Assembly (NCBI GenBank): GCA_026224825.1
Contig: JAMFRO010000106.1
Span: 1-64,000, forward strand
Direction of reading: 5' to 3'
Source of the DNA: a bacterium
GTDB taxonomy: Bacteria; Pseudomonadota; Alphaproteobacteria; Acetobacterales; Acetobacteraceae
DNA length: 64,000 nt
Positions 47,290 to 55,453 of the stretch are shown one piece after another. Every line of letters begins with the position of its first letter. Within the stretch, counting starts at the first letter, position 1. Under the pieces are notes generated by a model. It made no database searches, had not been told where the DNA came from, and saw only the letters and a program-made list of their open reading frames with translations. The position numbers and the translations under genes are program-made.

Positions 47290-47976
47290 ATGAATGATTA
47301 TGTGATATCGCCGCCACCGGAGGTGTCCATACCGGTGTCTGGCGGTAAACTATTCCCGGTACGCCGAATCTTCTGCGTTGGGCGAAATTACGCTGCGCAT
47401 GCCCGCGAGATGTGTGCCAATCCAGACCGCGAGCCGCCCTTCTTTTTCACGAAGCCGGCGGATGCGCTTGTCACAGCCGGCGCGGACACACCGTATCCGT
47501 CCGCGACCGGAAATCTACATCACGAGATCGAACTCGTGGTGGCGATTGGACAAGGTGGTGCCGATATTTCCGCCGGCAGCGCGCTCGCCCATGTGTTTGG
47601 CTACGCGGTTGGCATCGACTTGACGCGGCGCGACCTTCAGGACGAAGCGAAGGCCCAACGCCGGCCGTGGGATATGAGCAAAGGCTTTGATGCCTCGGCT
47701 CCCATTGGCGACATCATCCCTGTCAGCGCCGCCGGCCATCCGGCCAGCGGGCGCATCGCTCTTGCCGTTAATCACCGCCTTCGCCAAGAGGGCGATCTGG
47801 CGGATCAGATTTGGCCGGTGCCGGAGATGATTGAGGCACTTTCCTGCCTCGTGGTGTTGGTGCCTGGCGATCTCATTTTCACAGGCACACCGGATGGTGT
47901 CGGCGCGCTCGTGCGCGGAGATTTTGTGGAAGGGGAGATCGACGGAGTCGGCGTCCTACAAACGCGCATTGTGTAG
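47290..47976 (+). CDS. fumarylacetoacetate hydrolase family protein
   Basis: RRIFCVGRNYAAHAREM...PPFFFTKPADALV...LHHEIELVVAIGQGG...GVDLTRRDLQDEAK-like (GIDLTRRDLQDEAKAQRRPWDMSKGFD)...GDLIFTGTPDGVG. Confidence 0.94.
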   Translation: MNDYVISPPPEVSIPVSGGKLFPVRRIFCVGRNYAAHAREMCANPDREPPFFFTKPADALVTAGADTPYPSATGNLHHEIELVVAIGQGGADISAGSALAHVFGYAVGIDLTRRDLQDEAKAQRRPWDMSKGFDASAPIGDIIPVSAAGHPASGRIALAVNHRLRQEGDLADQIWPVPEMIEALSCLVVLVPGDLIFTGTPDGVGALVRGDFVEGEIDGVGVLQTRIV

Positions 47977-48020
47977 CAACATTCGAAGAGTTTTCAATTT
48001 TCGATGAGAAGGAGAAAATC

Positions 48021-48896
48021 ATGAAAGTCGGATTTATCGGGCTGGGCCAGATGGGGCACGGCATGGCCTCAAATCTTTTGCAGGCCGGGCATGATGTTAC
48101 GGTTTATAATCGCTCACCGGGCAAGGACGACGATCTGGTCGCACGGGGGGCACATAAAGCTGCGAGCATCGCCGAGGTGTGCAGCGGCGATGCCGTAATG
48201 ACCATGCTTGCCGAAGACAAAGCCGCAGAGCATGTCGCTCTGGGCGCAGGTGGGATTGTCGCGAATCTGGCGAAATCGGCCATCCATATTTCGTCCAGCA
48301 CGATCAGCGTGGCTCTGTCGGAACGGCTCACCGCGGCGCATGCGAAGGCCGGGCAGCGTTTTGTTTCAGCCCCTGTATTCGGCCGGCCGGATGCCGCGGC
48401 CGCGGGCAAATTATTTGTAGCCGCCGCCGGAGCCGAAGCTGCGTTGCAGGATTGCGCCCCGCTGCTTGAGGCGATCGGCCAGCGGACCATTGTTTTGTCG
48501 AGCACGCCGTCGGCTGCTAATCTCGTAAAGCTCAGCGGCAATTTTCTGATCGCCTCGGTCATAGAATCGCTCGGTGAGGCGATGGCTCTGGTTGGCAAGG
48601 GCGGGATTGATCTGCATGCCTATGTCGACCTGCTGACCTCCACATTGTTTCCCGCACCGATTTACAAAACCTACGGCGGGCTGATCGCCGCTGGCAAATT
48701 TGAGCCTGCGGGCTTCGCGGCACCGTTGGGACAAAAGGATATTCGCCTCACTTTGGCGGCGGCTGAAAACCTCAACGTCGCCATGCCCGTCGCTAGCCTG
48801 CTCCGCGACCGGTTCCTGACCTTGATGGCCAATGGCGGCGAAACGCTGGACTGGTCGGCAATCGGCAGGCTTGCCGCGAAAGATTCAGGACAATAG
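48021..48896 (+). CDS. NAD(P)-dependent oxidoreductase (3-hydroxyisobutyrate dehydrogenase-like)
   Basis: MKVGFIGLGQMGHGMASNLLQAGHDVTVYNRSP...KLSGNFLIASVIESLGEAMALVGKGGID. Confidence 0.94.
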   Translation: MKVGFIGLGQMGHGMASNLLQAGHDVTVYNRSPGKDDDLVARGAHKAASIAEVCSGDAVMTMLAEDKAAEHVALGAGGIVANLAKSAIHISSSTISVALSERLTAAHAKAGQRFVSAPVFGRPDAAAAGKLFVAAAGAEAALQDCAPLLEAIGQRTIVLSSTPSAANLVKLSGNFLIASVIESLGEAMALVGKGGIDLHAYVDLLTSTLFPAPIYKTYGGLIAAGKFEPAGFAAPLGQKDIRLTLAAAENLNVAMPVASLLRDRFLTLMANGGETLDWSAIGRLAAKDSGQ

Positions 48897-49150
48897 CACA
48901 ACTTCAATCCCAACAGGGCTCTTCGCCGTCAACGTTCCCCTCGGGATATTGTCCTTCGCCCTCAGCATCCCTATGCTGCCCAATACACCGCGCGCCAAAT
49001 ATTAGGTCGATATCACCTTTGCCCTGCTCACTGCGGCGGCATTTGGTTTCATCGTGCTGGGTTTGAGCGGTGCTCGCCCTAGCCCTCGGTGGTGCTTTCG
49101 CCGGCGCGGCCAGTATAGCCAGCGTCTCGCGACTATTTGTGCCGCTCAAA
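48897..49150 (+). pseudogene. decayed MFS (EmrB/QacA-type) transporter fragment
   Basis: FNPTGLFAVNVPLGILSFALSIPMLPNTPRAKY*VDITFALLTAAAFGFIVLGLSGA: MFS-like TM sequence with an in-frame stop and no start or complete ORF. Confidence 0.6.
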
Positions 49151-49529
49151 GAAGCTGCTGTTCGGTAAACCCTGCAACCGGCCCGGGTGATTACAGGCGG
49201 ATCGGTCGCTTGGGCGCGGTGGTTTGACGATGGGCGATGCCTGAGCGACGCCGAAACACCGGGTTAAACGGCCGAATGTGTCGCGAGACGTCACTCGCGG
49301 CAATCAAAAATAAATATCGACGTTCTGCGTAGCCGAACCAATCCGCGCCAGTCAGATTTTGGCGCAAAGCAGAACCGATGGTAGGCATACTATTTCCGTA
49401 AAAAAGTGAGTAATACCGTCGGACGCCGCTTCAACGGATACGCTGCCGCCAGAGTTACACGTATTTTTACACGTTAATATTTATATTCGCGAATAAAGCT
49501 TTAGTTTCAGAGTATACCGTGTTTCGATA

Positions 49530-49579
49530 TCAGGCTCATAACCTGAAGGTCGTCAGTTCAAATCTGGCCCCCGCAACCA
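49530..49579 (+). tRNA. 3' fragment of initiator tRNA-Met (CAT anticodon); no 5' half, att-site-like
   Basis: TCAGGCTCATAACCTGAAGGTCGTCAGTTCAAATCTGGCCCCCGCAACCA: complete anticodon arm, T arm and CCA end of tRNA-fMet. The expected 5' CGCGGGG / D-arm is absent upstream. Confidence 0.8.
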
Positions 49580-49711
49580 GAACCTACATCAAATCAATGA
49601 CTTAAGCCAAGCTTGTCAACGATTTGACTCACAAAAACATGTAGCTCACCATTAGCCCAGATTAGCTCATCGCCCGATATCAGTCGCGCACGAGCTTTGA
49701 AGGGCCGTGTT

Positions 49712-51133
49712 ATGCCGAATAAGCATGCGACACCGGGCGATACGAACGACAATCAGGCGAACAAAAAGTATCCCGTCCATAAGCTGATGGGCGGGGACCT
49801 CCAGCTGTTCCAGAAGAGCACGAGCTGCTTCTGGCAGTGTGCCGCCACCGTGGGTGGGCGGCAGTTCCGCTACAGCACCAAGAAAGAGAGTTTTGCCGAG
49901 GCGGAGGATGTGGCCAAGGACTGGTTTGTCTCCATGACGGGCAAGGCACGTGCCGGGCTCATCACGGCCGAAAAAACATTCAGGACGGCGGCCGAGCGGT
50001 TTACGCTAGAATATGGGCTAATTACCGACGGCCAAAGGGCCCAGAAATGGGTGGAGGGGCACCAGATACGGTTGCGGGTTCACCTGCTGCCGTTCTTTGG
50101 CAATGTCGGGCTGTCAGAGATCACGCCGGGCAAGGTCCAGGATTATCGCATCCACCGTATTAAGACCTGCACGCGGGCTAAGCAGCCGGCGCGCAGCACG
50201 ATGCATGATGAGGTGGTGACACTGCGCCTGGTCCTGAAGACAGCCATACGGCACGCCTGGCTGGCGCACCTGCCCGACCTGTCGCCGCCCTACAAGAGCC
50301 AGGGGAAGATCGTGCACCGGCCATGGTTCAGCCCCGAGGAATATAAACAGCTTTACACTGCCACCCGTGCGTACGCGAAGGACCCGCCACAGGCGCAGTA
50401 CCAGTGGAACGCTGAGCAGGTGCATGACTATGTGCTGTTCATGGGCAACACCGGCATGCGGCCCGATGAGGCGAAGAACCTGCAGCATCGTGACGTCGCC
50501 GTGGTGACTGACCCTGGCTCCGGGCAGGAGATCCTGGAGATTGAAGTGCGTGGCAAGCGTGGCATAGGGTTCTGCAAGAGCATGGCCGGCGCTGTGCGGC
50601 CCTATCAGCGACTGCTGAACCGGGCCAAGCCGAAGCGCGGGATGCAGAAGCGGAACCGGAGTAGGGAAAATCCGAATCCAATTCTTCCTGACGAGTTTCC
50701 GGCGCCGACGGACAAGGTGTTCCCTGGCGATTATCTGAAGCTGTTCAATCGAATCCTGGACAAGCACGAGCTCAAGCTGGATCGAGATGGTAATCCCCGG
50801 ACTGCCTACAGTCTCCGGCACACCTACATTTGCCTGCGGCTGATGGAGGGTGCCGATATCTACCAGATCGCCAAGAACTGCCGCACAAGTGTCGAGATGA
50901 TCGAGAAGTTCTACGCCGCGCATATCAAGAATACGCTTGATGCGTCTGCCATCAACGTCATGCGGCCGAAGGGGGTCAAGGGTGGGAAGGCCAGCCGTGC
51001 CGGGGCCGCGGCGCTGGGCGCTGGGCATAGTGAGCCCATCAAGTTGACCGCAGCCGAGAGGGTCGCCCGTAAGGAACGGGGGAGGCAGGCTGCCCGGATC
51101 TCGTCGGACGAGCCAAACGACACCGAGGTCTAG
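49712..51133 (+). CDS. tyrosine recombinase/phage-type integrase
   Basis: TGMRPDEAKNLQHRDV (first Arg), AYSLRHTYICLRLMEGADIYQIAKNCRTSVEMIEKFYAAHI (RHxxxx...Tyr region); SAM-like N-terminal region; adjacent to a tRNA 3' fragment. Confidence 0.9.
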   Translation: MPNKHATPGDTNDNQANKKYPVHKLMGGDLQLFQKSTSCFWQCAATVGGRQFRYSTKKESFAEAEDVAKDWFVSMTGKARAGLITAEKTFRTAAERFTLEYGLITDGQRAQKWVEGHQIRLRVHLLPFFGNVGLSEITPGKVQDYRIHRIKTCTRAKQPARSTMHDEVVTLRLVLKTAIRHAWLAHLPDLSPPYKSQGKIVHRPWFSPEEYKQLYTATRAYAKDPPQAQYQWNAEQVHDYVLFMGNTGMRPDEAKNLQHRDVAVVTDPGSGQEILEIEVRGKRGIGFCKSMAGAVRPYQRLLNRAKPKRGMQKRNRSRENPNPILPDEFPAPTDKVFPGDYLKLFNRILDKHELKLDRDGNPRTAYSLRHTYICLRLMEGADIYQIAKNCRTSVEMIEKFYAAHIKNTLDASAINVMRPKGVKGGKASRAGAAALGAGHSEPIKLTAAERVARKERGRQAARISSDEPNDTEV

Positions 51134-51321
51134 GTACAAAGGAGGCCATAGGGCCGACGCCCCGAAGCGATCCGCCTGCCGGATCGCGACCTGAAAGCAC
51201 CGCTTGCCGGTGCGCTACTCTTAGGCCGAATGGCCACCTAAACGTTTATCTTCTGGAAAGTCGTGGGGCACCATTACAAATCTCCTAAGACCCCCCATAC
51301 AGATCGCGCTTGGGTATCGCA

Positions 51322-53232
51322 TCAAGCGACGTGGACCTTGGTCAGGGCCTGAACATGGACACCGGCTAGGCCGCTGAAGGCGGCACCAGTGATAATTAGC
51401 TGGGCGCCTTCAAAAGCCTCGTCTTTCAGCAGGTCGATGAAAGGCTGGACGATGAAATTTTCCTTATCCCCAACGGACTCGCCGGAAAATTCGCCAGGCA
51501 CGTCGATGATCACCAATCCCGGATAGTGGGTTTGAGGGCGCGGGCTGAGCGAAAGAAGGCCGTAGTTGTAGGCCATTAGGAAATAGAGGGTGTCAGTTCC
51601 GCCCAAGGCGCCATGCCACTTCTTACGCCCGATCCGGAAGGAGACACTAGACCGCGTCAGATCAACCTCGACGAGATTATGCTTCCAAGTGTGGGGCCGC
51701 TCGCGATTGAGGGCTTCGAGATAGGCGTTAATGCCTTCCTCGAGCCACTGGGCGGCCATGTCGAAGTCGATTGCCCTGAAGGATTCGTCAACCCGTTCCG
51801 ATAGCGGCCTGATCTGGTTTTCAAGATCCTGGACCTGGGCCGTTAGAGACTTGCCCAGCTCGAGAGCCGCCGTCACCCGATCCATCTGCTTGGCGCGCTC
51901 GGCCGCCTGACCGAGCGCAACGTCAATCGCACTGACGTCAGCCTGCGCGAGGGCGGCGACGGCTTGGCGCGCCGGCCCGAGCTCGACCTCGATCGCCCGC
52001 AAGGCTTCCTCAGCAGACCGCGTCTCCGACGCCTGTTTTTCGACATCTCGGCGGAGGACGTCGACGAGATTGTCCGCTTCCTTCAGCTCGCCCTTCAACC
52101 GATCCTGCTCGAACCTAAGGCGCACCACCCCGAGCCCTGCGATTTCGGGCTCATCCGGCAGATGCTGATGACAGACAAAGCATTGATGCGAGACGTGGGC
52201 GGCCTTGAGCGCCTGATCGCAGGCTGGACAATGGGTGACGCGCAGATCCGATAGAATCTCGCCGGCGTCTGCCGCGCGAGCCATCCGGTCTATCTCGTCG
52301 GCGAGGTCCTTCCGGTATCGTAAGACGTCCTTGAAACGTTCGTCTGCCGCCTTGCGCTTGCCGGAGACTGTCTCCAGCACCGCTAGAGCCTGTGCCCGGG
52401 CATGACTGAGCTCCTCAATCCGAGATCGCTGCGCAGCGGGAATTGTCCTCGCACTGGCCTCGGCGAGGACGCGCATGCGCTCTTCCTGAAGCCTGCCGAC
52501 CATATTGCGCAGTCGTTGCTGGGCAGCGGAGATGGTGGTGTCGTTAACGCCAAGGCCGACGTCGTCGGCGTCGAGCAGGTCGGTCGCGAGATCGTTCAGG
52601 GTTTGGCCGTACTGCTCGCGCCGCGCCTTCAAGTTCATCGCGTCGAGGCGCAGTTTGATCAAGACGCCATAGTCTTCACTGTAGACCCGGTCGGCCAGCC
52701 CTAGGAAGGAAAGCAGTCCGGCATGAAACTCAGCGTCGGGCTGCAGATCGACCAGGCCGCTCCAGAAGCGCTGCTGGCGATGCATGTGGCGAAGCAGGCT
52801 TCTGAAACTGAGTTCGGGCCAAGTCTGGCCGGACATTGGATTTCCCTTGGGAAAATTCATCAGGGGAATGGCAAGCCTTTCCATCAGCCAATGCTGGAAA
52901 TCCCGGGCAAGCATGCCCTCGCCGTCGACGAAGATCTTGCCCTTGGCGCCAGGTTCATTCCATCGACGCTCAATGCGGAAGGTGTTGTCACCGATCTGCA
53001 ACCAAGCTCCGGCCGCGTCGTACTTCTCCGTCAATCCTTCTGAATCAGAAGATTCATATGGATTGGCGCCGACATCGCCGAGGAGGAAGTCGAGCGTCTG
53101 GAGCCATTTAGTCTTGCCCGTGTTTGGCGGCCCCACAAAGATGTTGACGCCGAGCTGAAACTCCAGGGTCTCGACATTGCCGGTCGTCAGACGTCGATCA
53201 ACGGAGACGATGGAGAGGAATGGGCCGCTCAT
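51322..53232 (-). CDS. SMC/Rad50-like ATPase of a Lamassu/ABC-3C-like system
   Basis: Walker A 'NIFVGPPNTGKTKWLQTLDFLLG'; long coiled coil with paired CxxC 'THCPACDQALKAAHVSHQCFVCHQ'; signature-like 'LGGTDTLYFLMAYNYGLL' and Walker-B-like 'PGLVIIDVPGEF'. Start chosen at MSGPFLSIVSV (4-nt overlap with the upstream gene). Confidence 0.82.
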   Translation of the reverse strand: MSGPFLSIVSVDRRLTTGNVETLEFQLGVNIFVGPPNTGKTKWLQTLDFLLGDVGANPYESSDSEGLTEKYDAAGAWLQIGDNTFRIERRWNEPGAKGKIFVDGEGMLARDFQHWLMERLAIPLMNFPKGNPMSGQTWPELSFRSLLRHMHRQQRFWSGLVDLQPDAEFHAGLLSFLGLADRVYSEDYGVLIKLRLDAMNLKARREQYGQTLNDLATDLLDADDVGLGVNDTTISAAQQRLRNMVGRLQEERMRVLAEASARTIPAAQRSRIEELSHARAQALAVLETVSGKRKAADERFKDVLRYRKDLADEIDRMARAADAGEILSDLRVTHCPACDQALKAAHVSHQCFVCHQHLPDEPEIAGLGVVRLRFEQDRLKGELKEADNLVDVLRRDVEKQASETRSAEEALRAIEVELGPARQAVAALAQADVSAIDVALGQAAERAKQMDRVTAALELGKSLTAQVQDLENQIRPLSERVDESFRAIDFDMAAQWLEEGINAYLEALNRERPHTWKHNLVEVDLTRSSVSFRIGRKKWHGALGGTDTLYFLMAYNYGLLSLSPRPQTHYPGLVIIDVPGEFSGESVGDKENFIVQPFIDLLKDEAFEGAQLIITGAAFSGLAGVHVQALTKVHVA

Positions 53233-53819
53233 GGAGTGATAACCTGACCGAGGGTGCGCTTGCCAACTTCTTTGTCGAACAGGCGATAGATGAGATCCTT
53301 GAGGAATGTTCCGGATTTGGATCCGAACACCTTCTTTACCTCGCGCTGGCGGGCAATCAAACCCTGGAAAGACGGACGGGCGGCGAGCGCCTTCGCGCGT
53401 TCCTTGCCCAAGGGCGATAGGGCAATCTGGTAGGACTGTTTGTGCTTGATGACGGTGATCAGTTGCTTGGCCTCGAGCACGCCGAGCACCTGATAATACC
53501 GTTTGTCCCAAGGCCCGTAGTGGTGGCGCACCATCGAGGATTCTATTGCATCGTCTTCGCGGGTCGAGGCCGCCGCGGTGTTGTCGAGCGCGGCGCGAGC
53601 GGCATCGAAGAAGTCAGGATACCGGGTGAAGAAGTCGAGCTTGGCCATCTTCGTCAGGCCGTCAATCCGTCCGGAGGTGCCGCAGACATACATCAAGAGC
53701 AGCAGTCTCGCAGCATGAAACTCTAAAATGTCGTCCGCCGCGAGCGGAAGGCCCGCTGGCTGGCCTCCGAGACGGATGAGCGACTTCACAGTGCAGCTCT
53801 GTCGAAGCGCAACAAACAC
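53229..53819 (-). CDS. ABC-3C/Lamassu-type middle component (LmuC-like), wHTH-like
   Basis: ADDILEFHAARLLLLMYVCGTSGRIDGLTKMAKLDFFTRYPDFFDAARA...HHYGPWDKRYYQVLGVLEAKQLITVIKHKQSYQIALSPLGKERAKAL. Position between nuclease and SMC genes. A GTG start near 53789 is also possible. Confidence 0.72.
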   Translation of the reverse strand: MFVALRQSCTVKSLIRLGGQPAGLPLAADDILEFHAARLLLLMYVCGTSGRIDGLTKMAKLDFFTRYPDFFDAARAALDNTAAASTREDDAIESSMVRHHYGPWDKRYYQVLGVLEAKQLITVIKHKQSYQIALSPLGKERAKALAARPSFQGLIARQREVKKVFGSKSGTFLKDLIYRLFDKEVGKRTLGQVITP

Positions 53820-54970
53820 CGATCTGCGATGTCGTAGAGGCAGCCCTTAAGGAAAGCGGCTTGATCTTTGGAGCCGCTGGGGCGAGCGTCGTTGAGGGCG
53901 TTCATCTCTAACAAGCAGAGGGCGTGGAACTGAGGGCCTTCCAGATCTAGTAGCCCCGCCGCGAGGTTAGCGCTGAGCGATTGCGCCGTGGACTTCACCT
54001 GCTCTTGCAGTGCTTCCGTGAGATCGGGCTCCATATAAGTGGCGGTTCGAACCTTAGCAGCGTAGCTGAGGCGAAGATCGACAGCCATGGCGATGAGCGA
54101 TTGAGGAAGATCGGCCGCCTTCATCTTTTCGGCGAGCGTCCCGCCTGATGGGGCGTAGGCTCCCTGAGCCAACTTCGCCAGACGTTGTTGCCACCAGCCA
54201 ACAGCTTCCGCGCGCGTGACGATCTTTTTTGCCTTGTCTGGCATCCATTTGGCATCGCCCGCCGCCTTGACCCAGACCCGCATCTCGGTGAGTAGTACAT
54301 CGATTTGCTCCAGTAAAAGTGGCTGCCCCGTCTTCTCCGCGAGCGTGAAAAGTCGAACGGTATTGGCCTTCTGGACGGTTTTCAGATCATGACGCACTTC
54401 CCAGAGACAATTCTCCAGCCAGTAGTCACAGCTGTTATCTTTGGGGGATTTTAGCCCTGGGAATTTGGCGTTCAGGGCCTTCTCCAATGCCATCATAGCC
54501 TCGCAACCGGGCTTCCGCCCTTCAGATCCGAAAGCGTACGTGAGCGAGGTCAGATCGGAAACGACAGGGCGAAGGGTCACTAAGCGGAAGACGGCGATCT
54601 CGTCGTGTCCGTCGCGCCCAAGAGATGTTTCGAAGATCGAGGTGCCTTTGGCATCCCTCTTCTTACGCTGGCAAATATCTGCGACGGACCAGAGCTTATC
54701 GGGCTCACCGGCTTTGACCTGCACGAACTCGGCGGTGCTCTGGGCTGGGGTCGCGCCCGGGCCACGAACGAGAATAATATCGTCGTGGGTTTCAAAATGA
54801 ATTTTGGTCAGACCCGCGTCCTCGATCATGTCAAGCAGAAAACCGACCGCTATCTCATCCTGATAGGAGAAGCCCTGCCTTGCGATTGGCCCGCCCTGCT
54901 CTTTTGGCGCGGTGTCGTCAATCGACGGCCAAGTTTTCTGTTGCGGCACCGCCGCTTCGATCTCAGACAA
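53786..54970 (-). CDS. Cap4/DUF4297-like dsDNA nuclease effector (LmuA-like)
   Basis: 'GPIARQGFSYQDEIAVGFLLDMIEDAGLTKIHFETHDDIILVRG...AEFVQVKAGEPDKLWSVADIC' matches the G.nYQ...E..DDI...QVK pattern of Cap4-type nuclease domains. Confidence 0.78.
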   Translation of the reverse strand: MSEIEAAVPQQKTWPSIDDTAPKEQGGPIARQGFSYQDEIAVGFLLDMIEDAGLTKIHFETHDDIILVRGPGATPAQSTAEFVQVKAGEPDKLWSVADICQRKKRDAKGTSIFETSLGRDGHDEIAVFRLVTLRPVVSDLTSLTYAFGSEGRKPGCEAMMALEKALNAKFPGLKSPKDNSCDYWLENCLWEVRHDLKTVQKANTVRLFTLAEKTGQPLLLEQIDVLLTEMRVWVKAAGDAKWMPDKAKKIVTRAEAVGWWQQRLAKLAQGAYAPSGGTLAEKMKAADLPQSLIAMAVDLRLSYAAKVRTATYMEPDLTEALQEQVKSTAQSLSANLAAGLLDLEGPQFHALCLLEMNALNDARPSGSKDQAAFLKGCLYDIADRCLLRFDRAAL

Positions 54971-55453
54971 AACATCCCCGCCGGATACGGAACATTTGCA
55001 AAGCGCCCCTGCTCCGCGTTCACTTTGTTGCGACTGTAAGCTCAGGTCAGTGCATCTTACAAGGGTCCAGATGACATCGCTCTGGCTAGAACGTAGGGAG
55101 TTAGCCGGAAAGCAGCCTCGTTGAATGACTGTTTGGAGTTAACCTCGCCCTTCGGCGAACACCACTCTCTTCACCTTTAACTGGATGCGCCCCACCATGG
55201 AATGCACGTACCAAATACTTCACTTTCGGAACGGCTGCCGAACCCCGCAATCTCTGGTAGAAGATCTGGCTGTGAAGCGTCATTCATACGACCCATTGCC
55301 TGCCAACTGATGTCGGATCCGCTCTTGCCTCGCCCGCTCCCTCTGGCACAACAGGCCTTGAGCGTGTCCAAACATAGGGAACAGACTGGCGGTCGGCTAA
55401 TTGCGAACGGCGGTCGAACAAGTACGAGAATCTATCGGGGAATAACGAGCGAC

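Noticed and set aside
49530-49579. Functional tRNA-Met gene
   Set aside because: Only the 3' half is present; no acceptor 5' strand or D arm upstream, so recorded as a fragment.
50114-51139. 341-aa minus-strand ORF
   Set aside because: Antisense to the integrase, whose catalytic motifs are on the plus strand.
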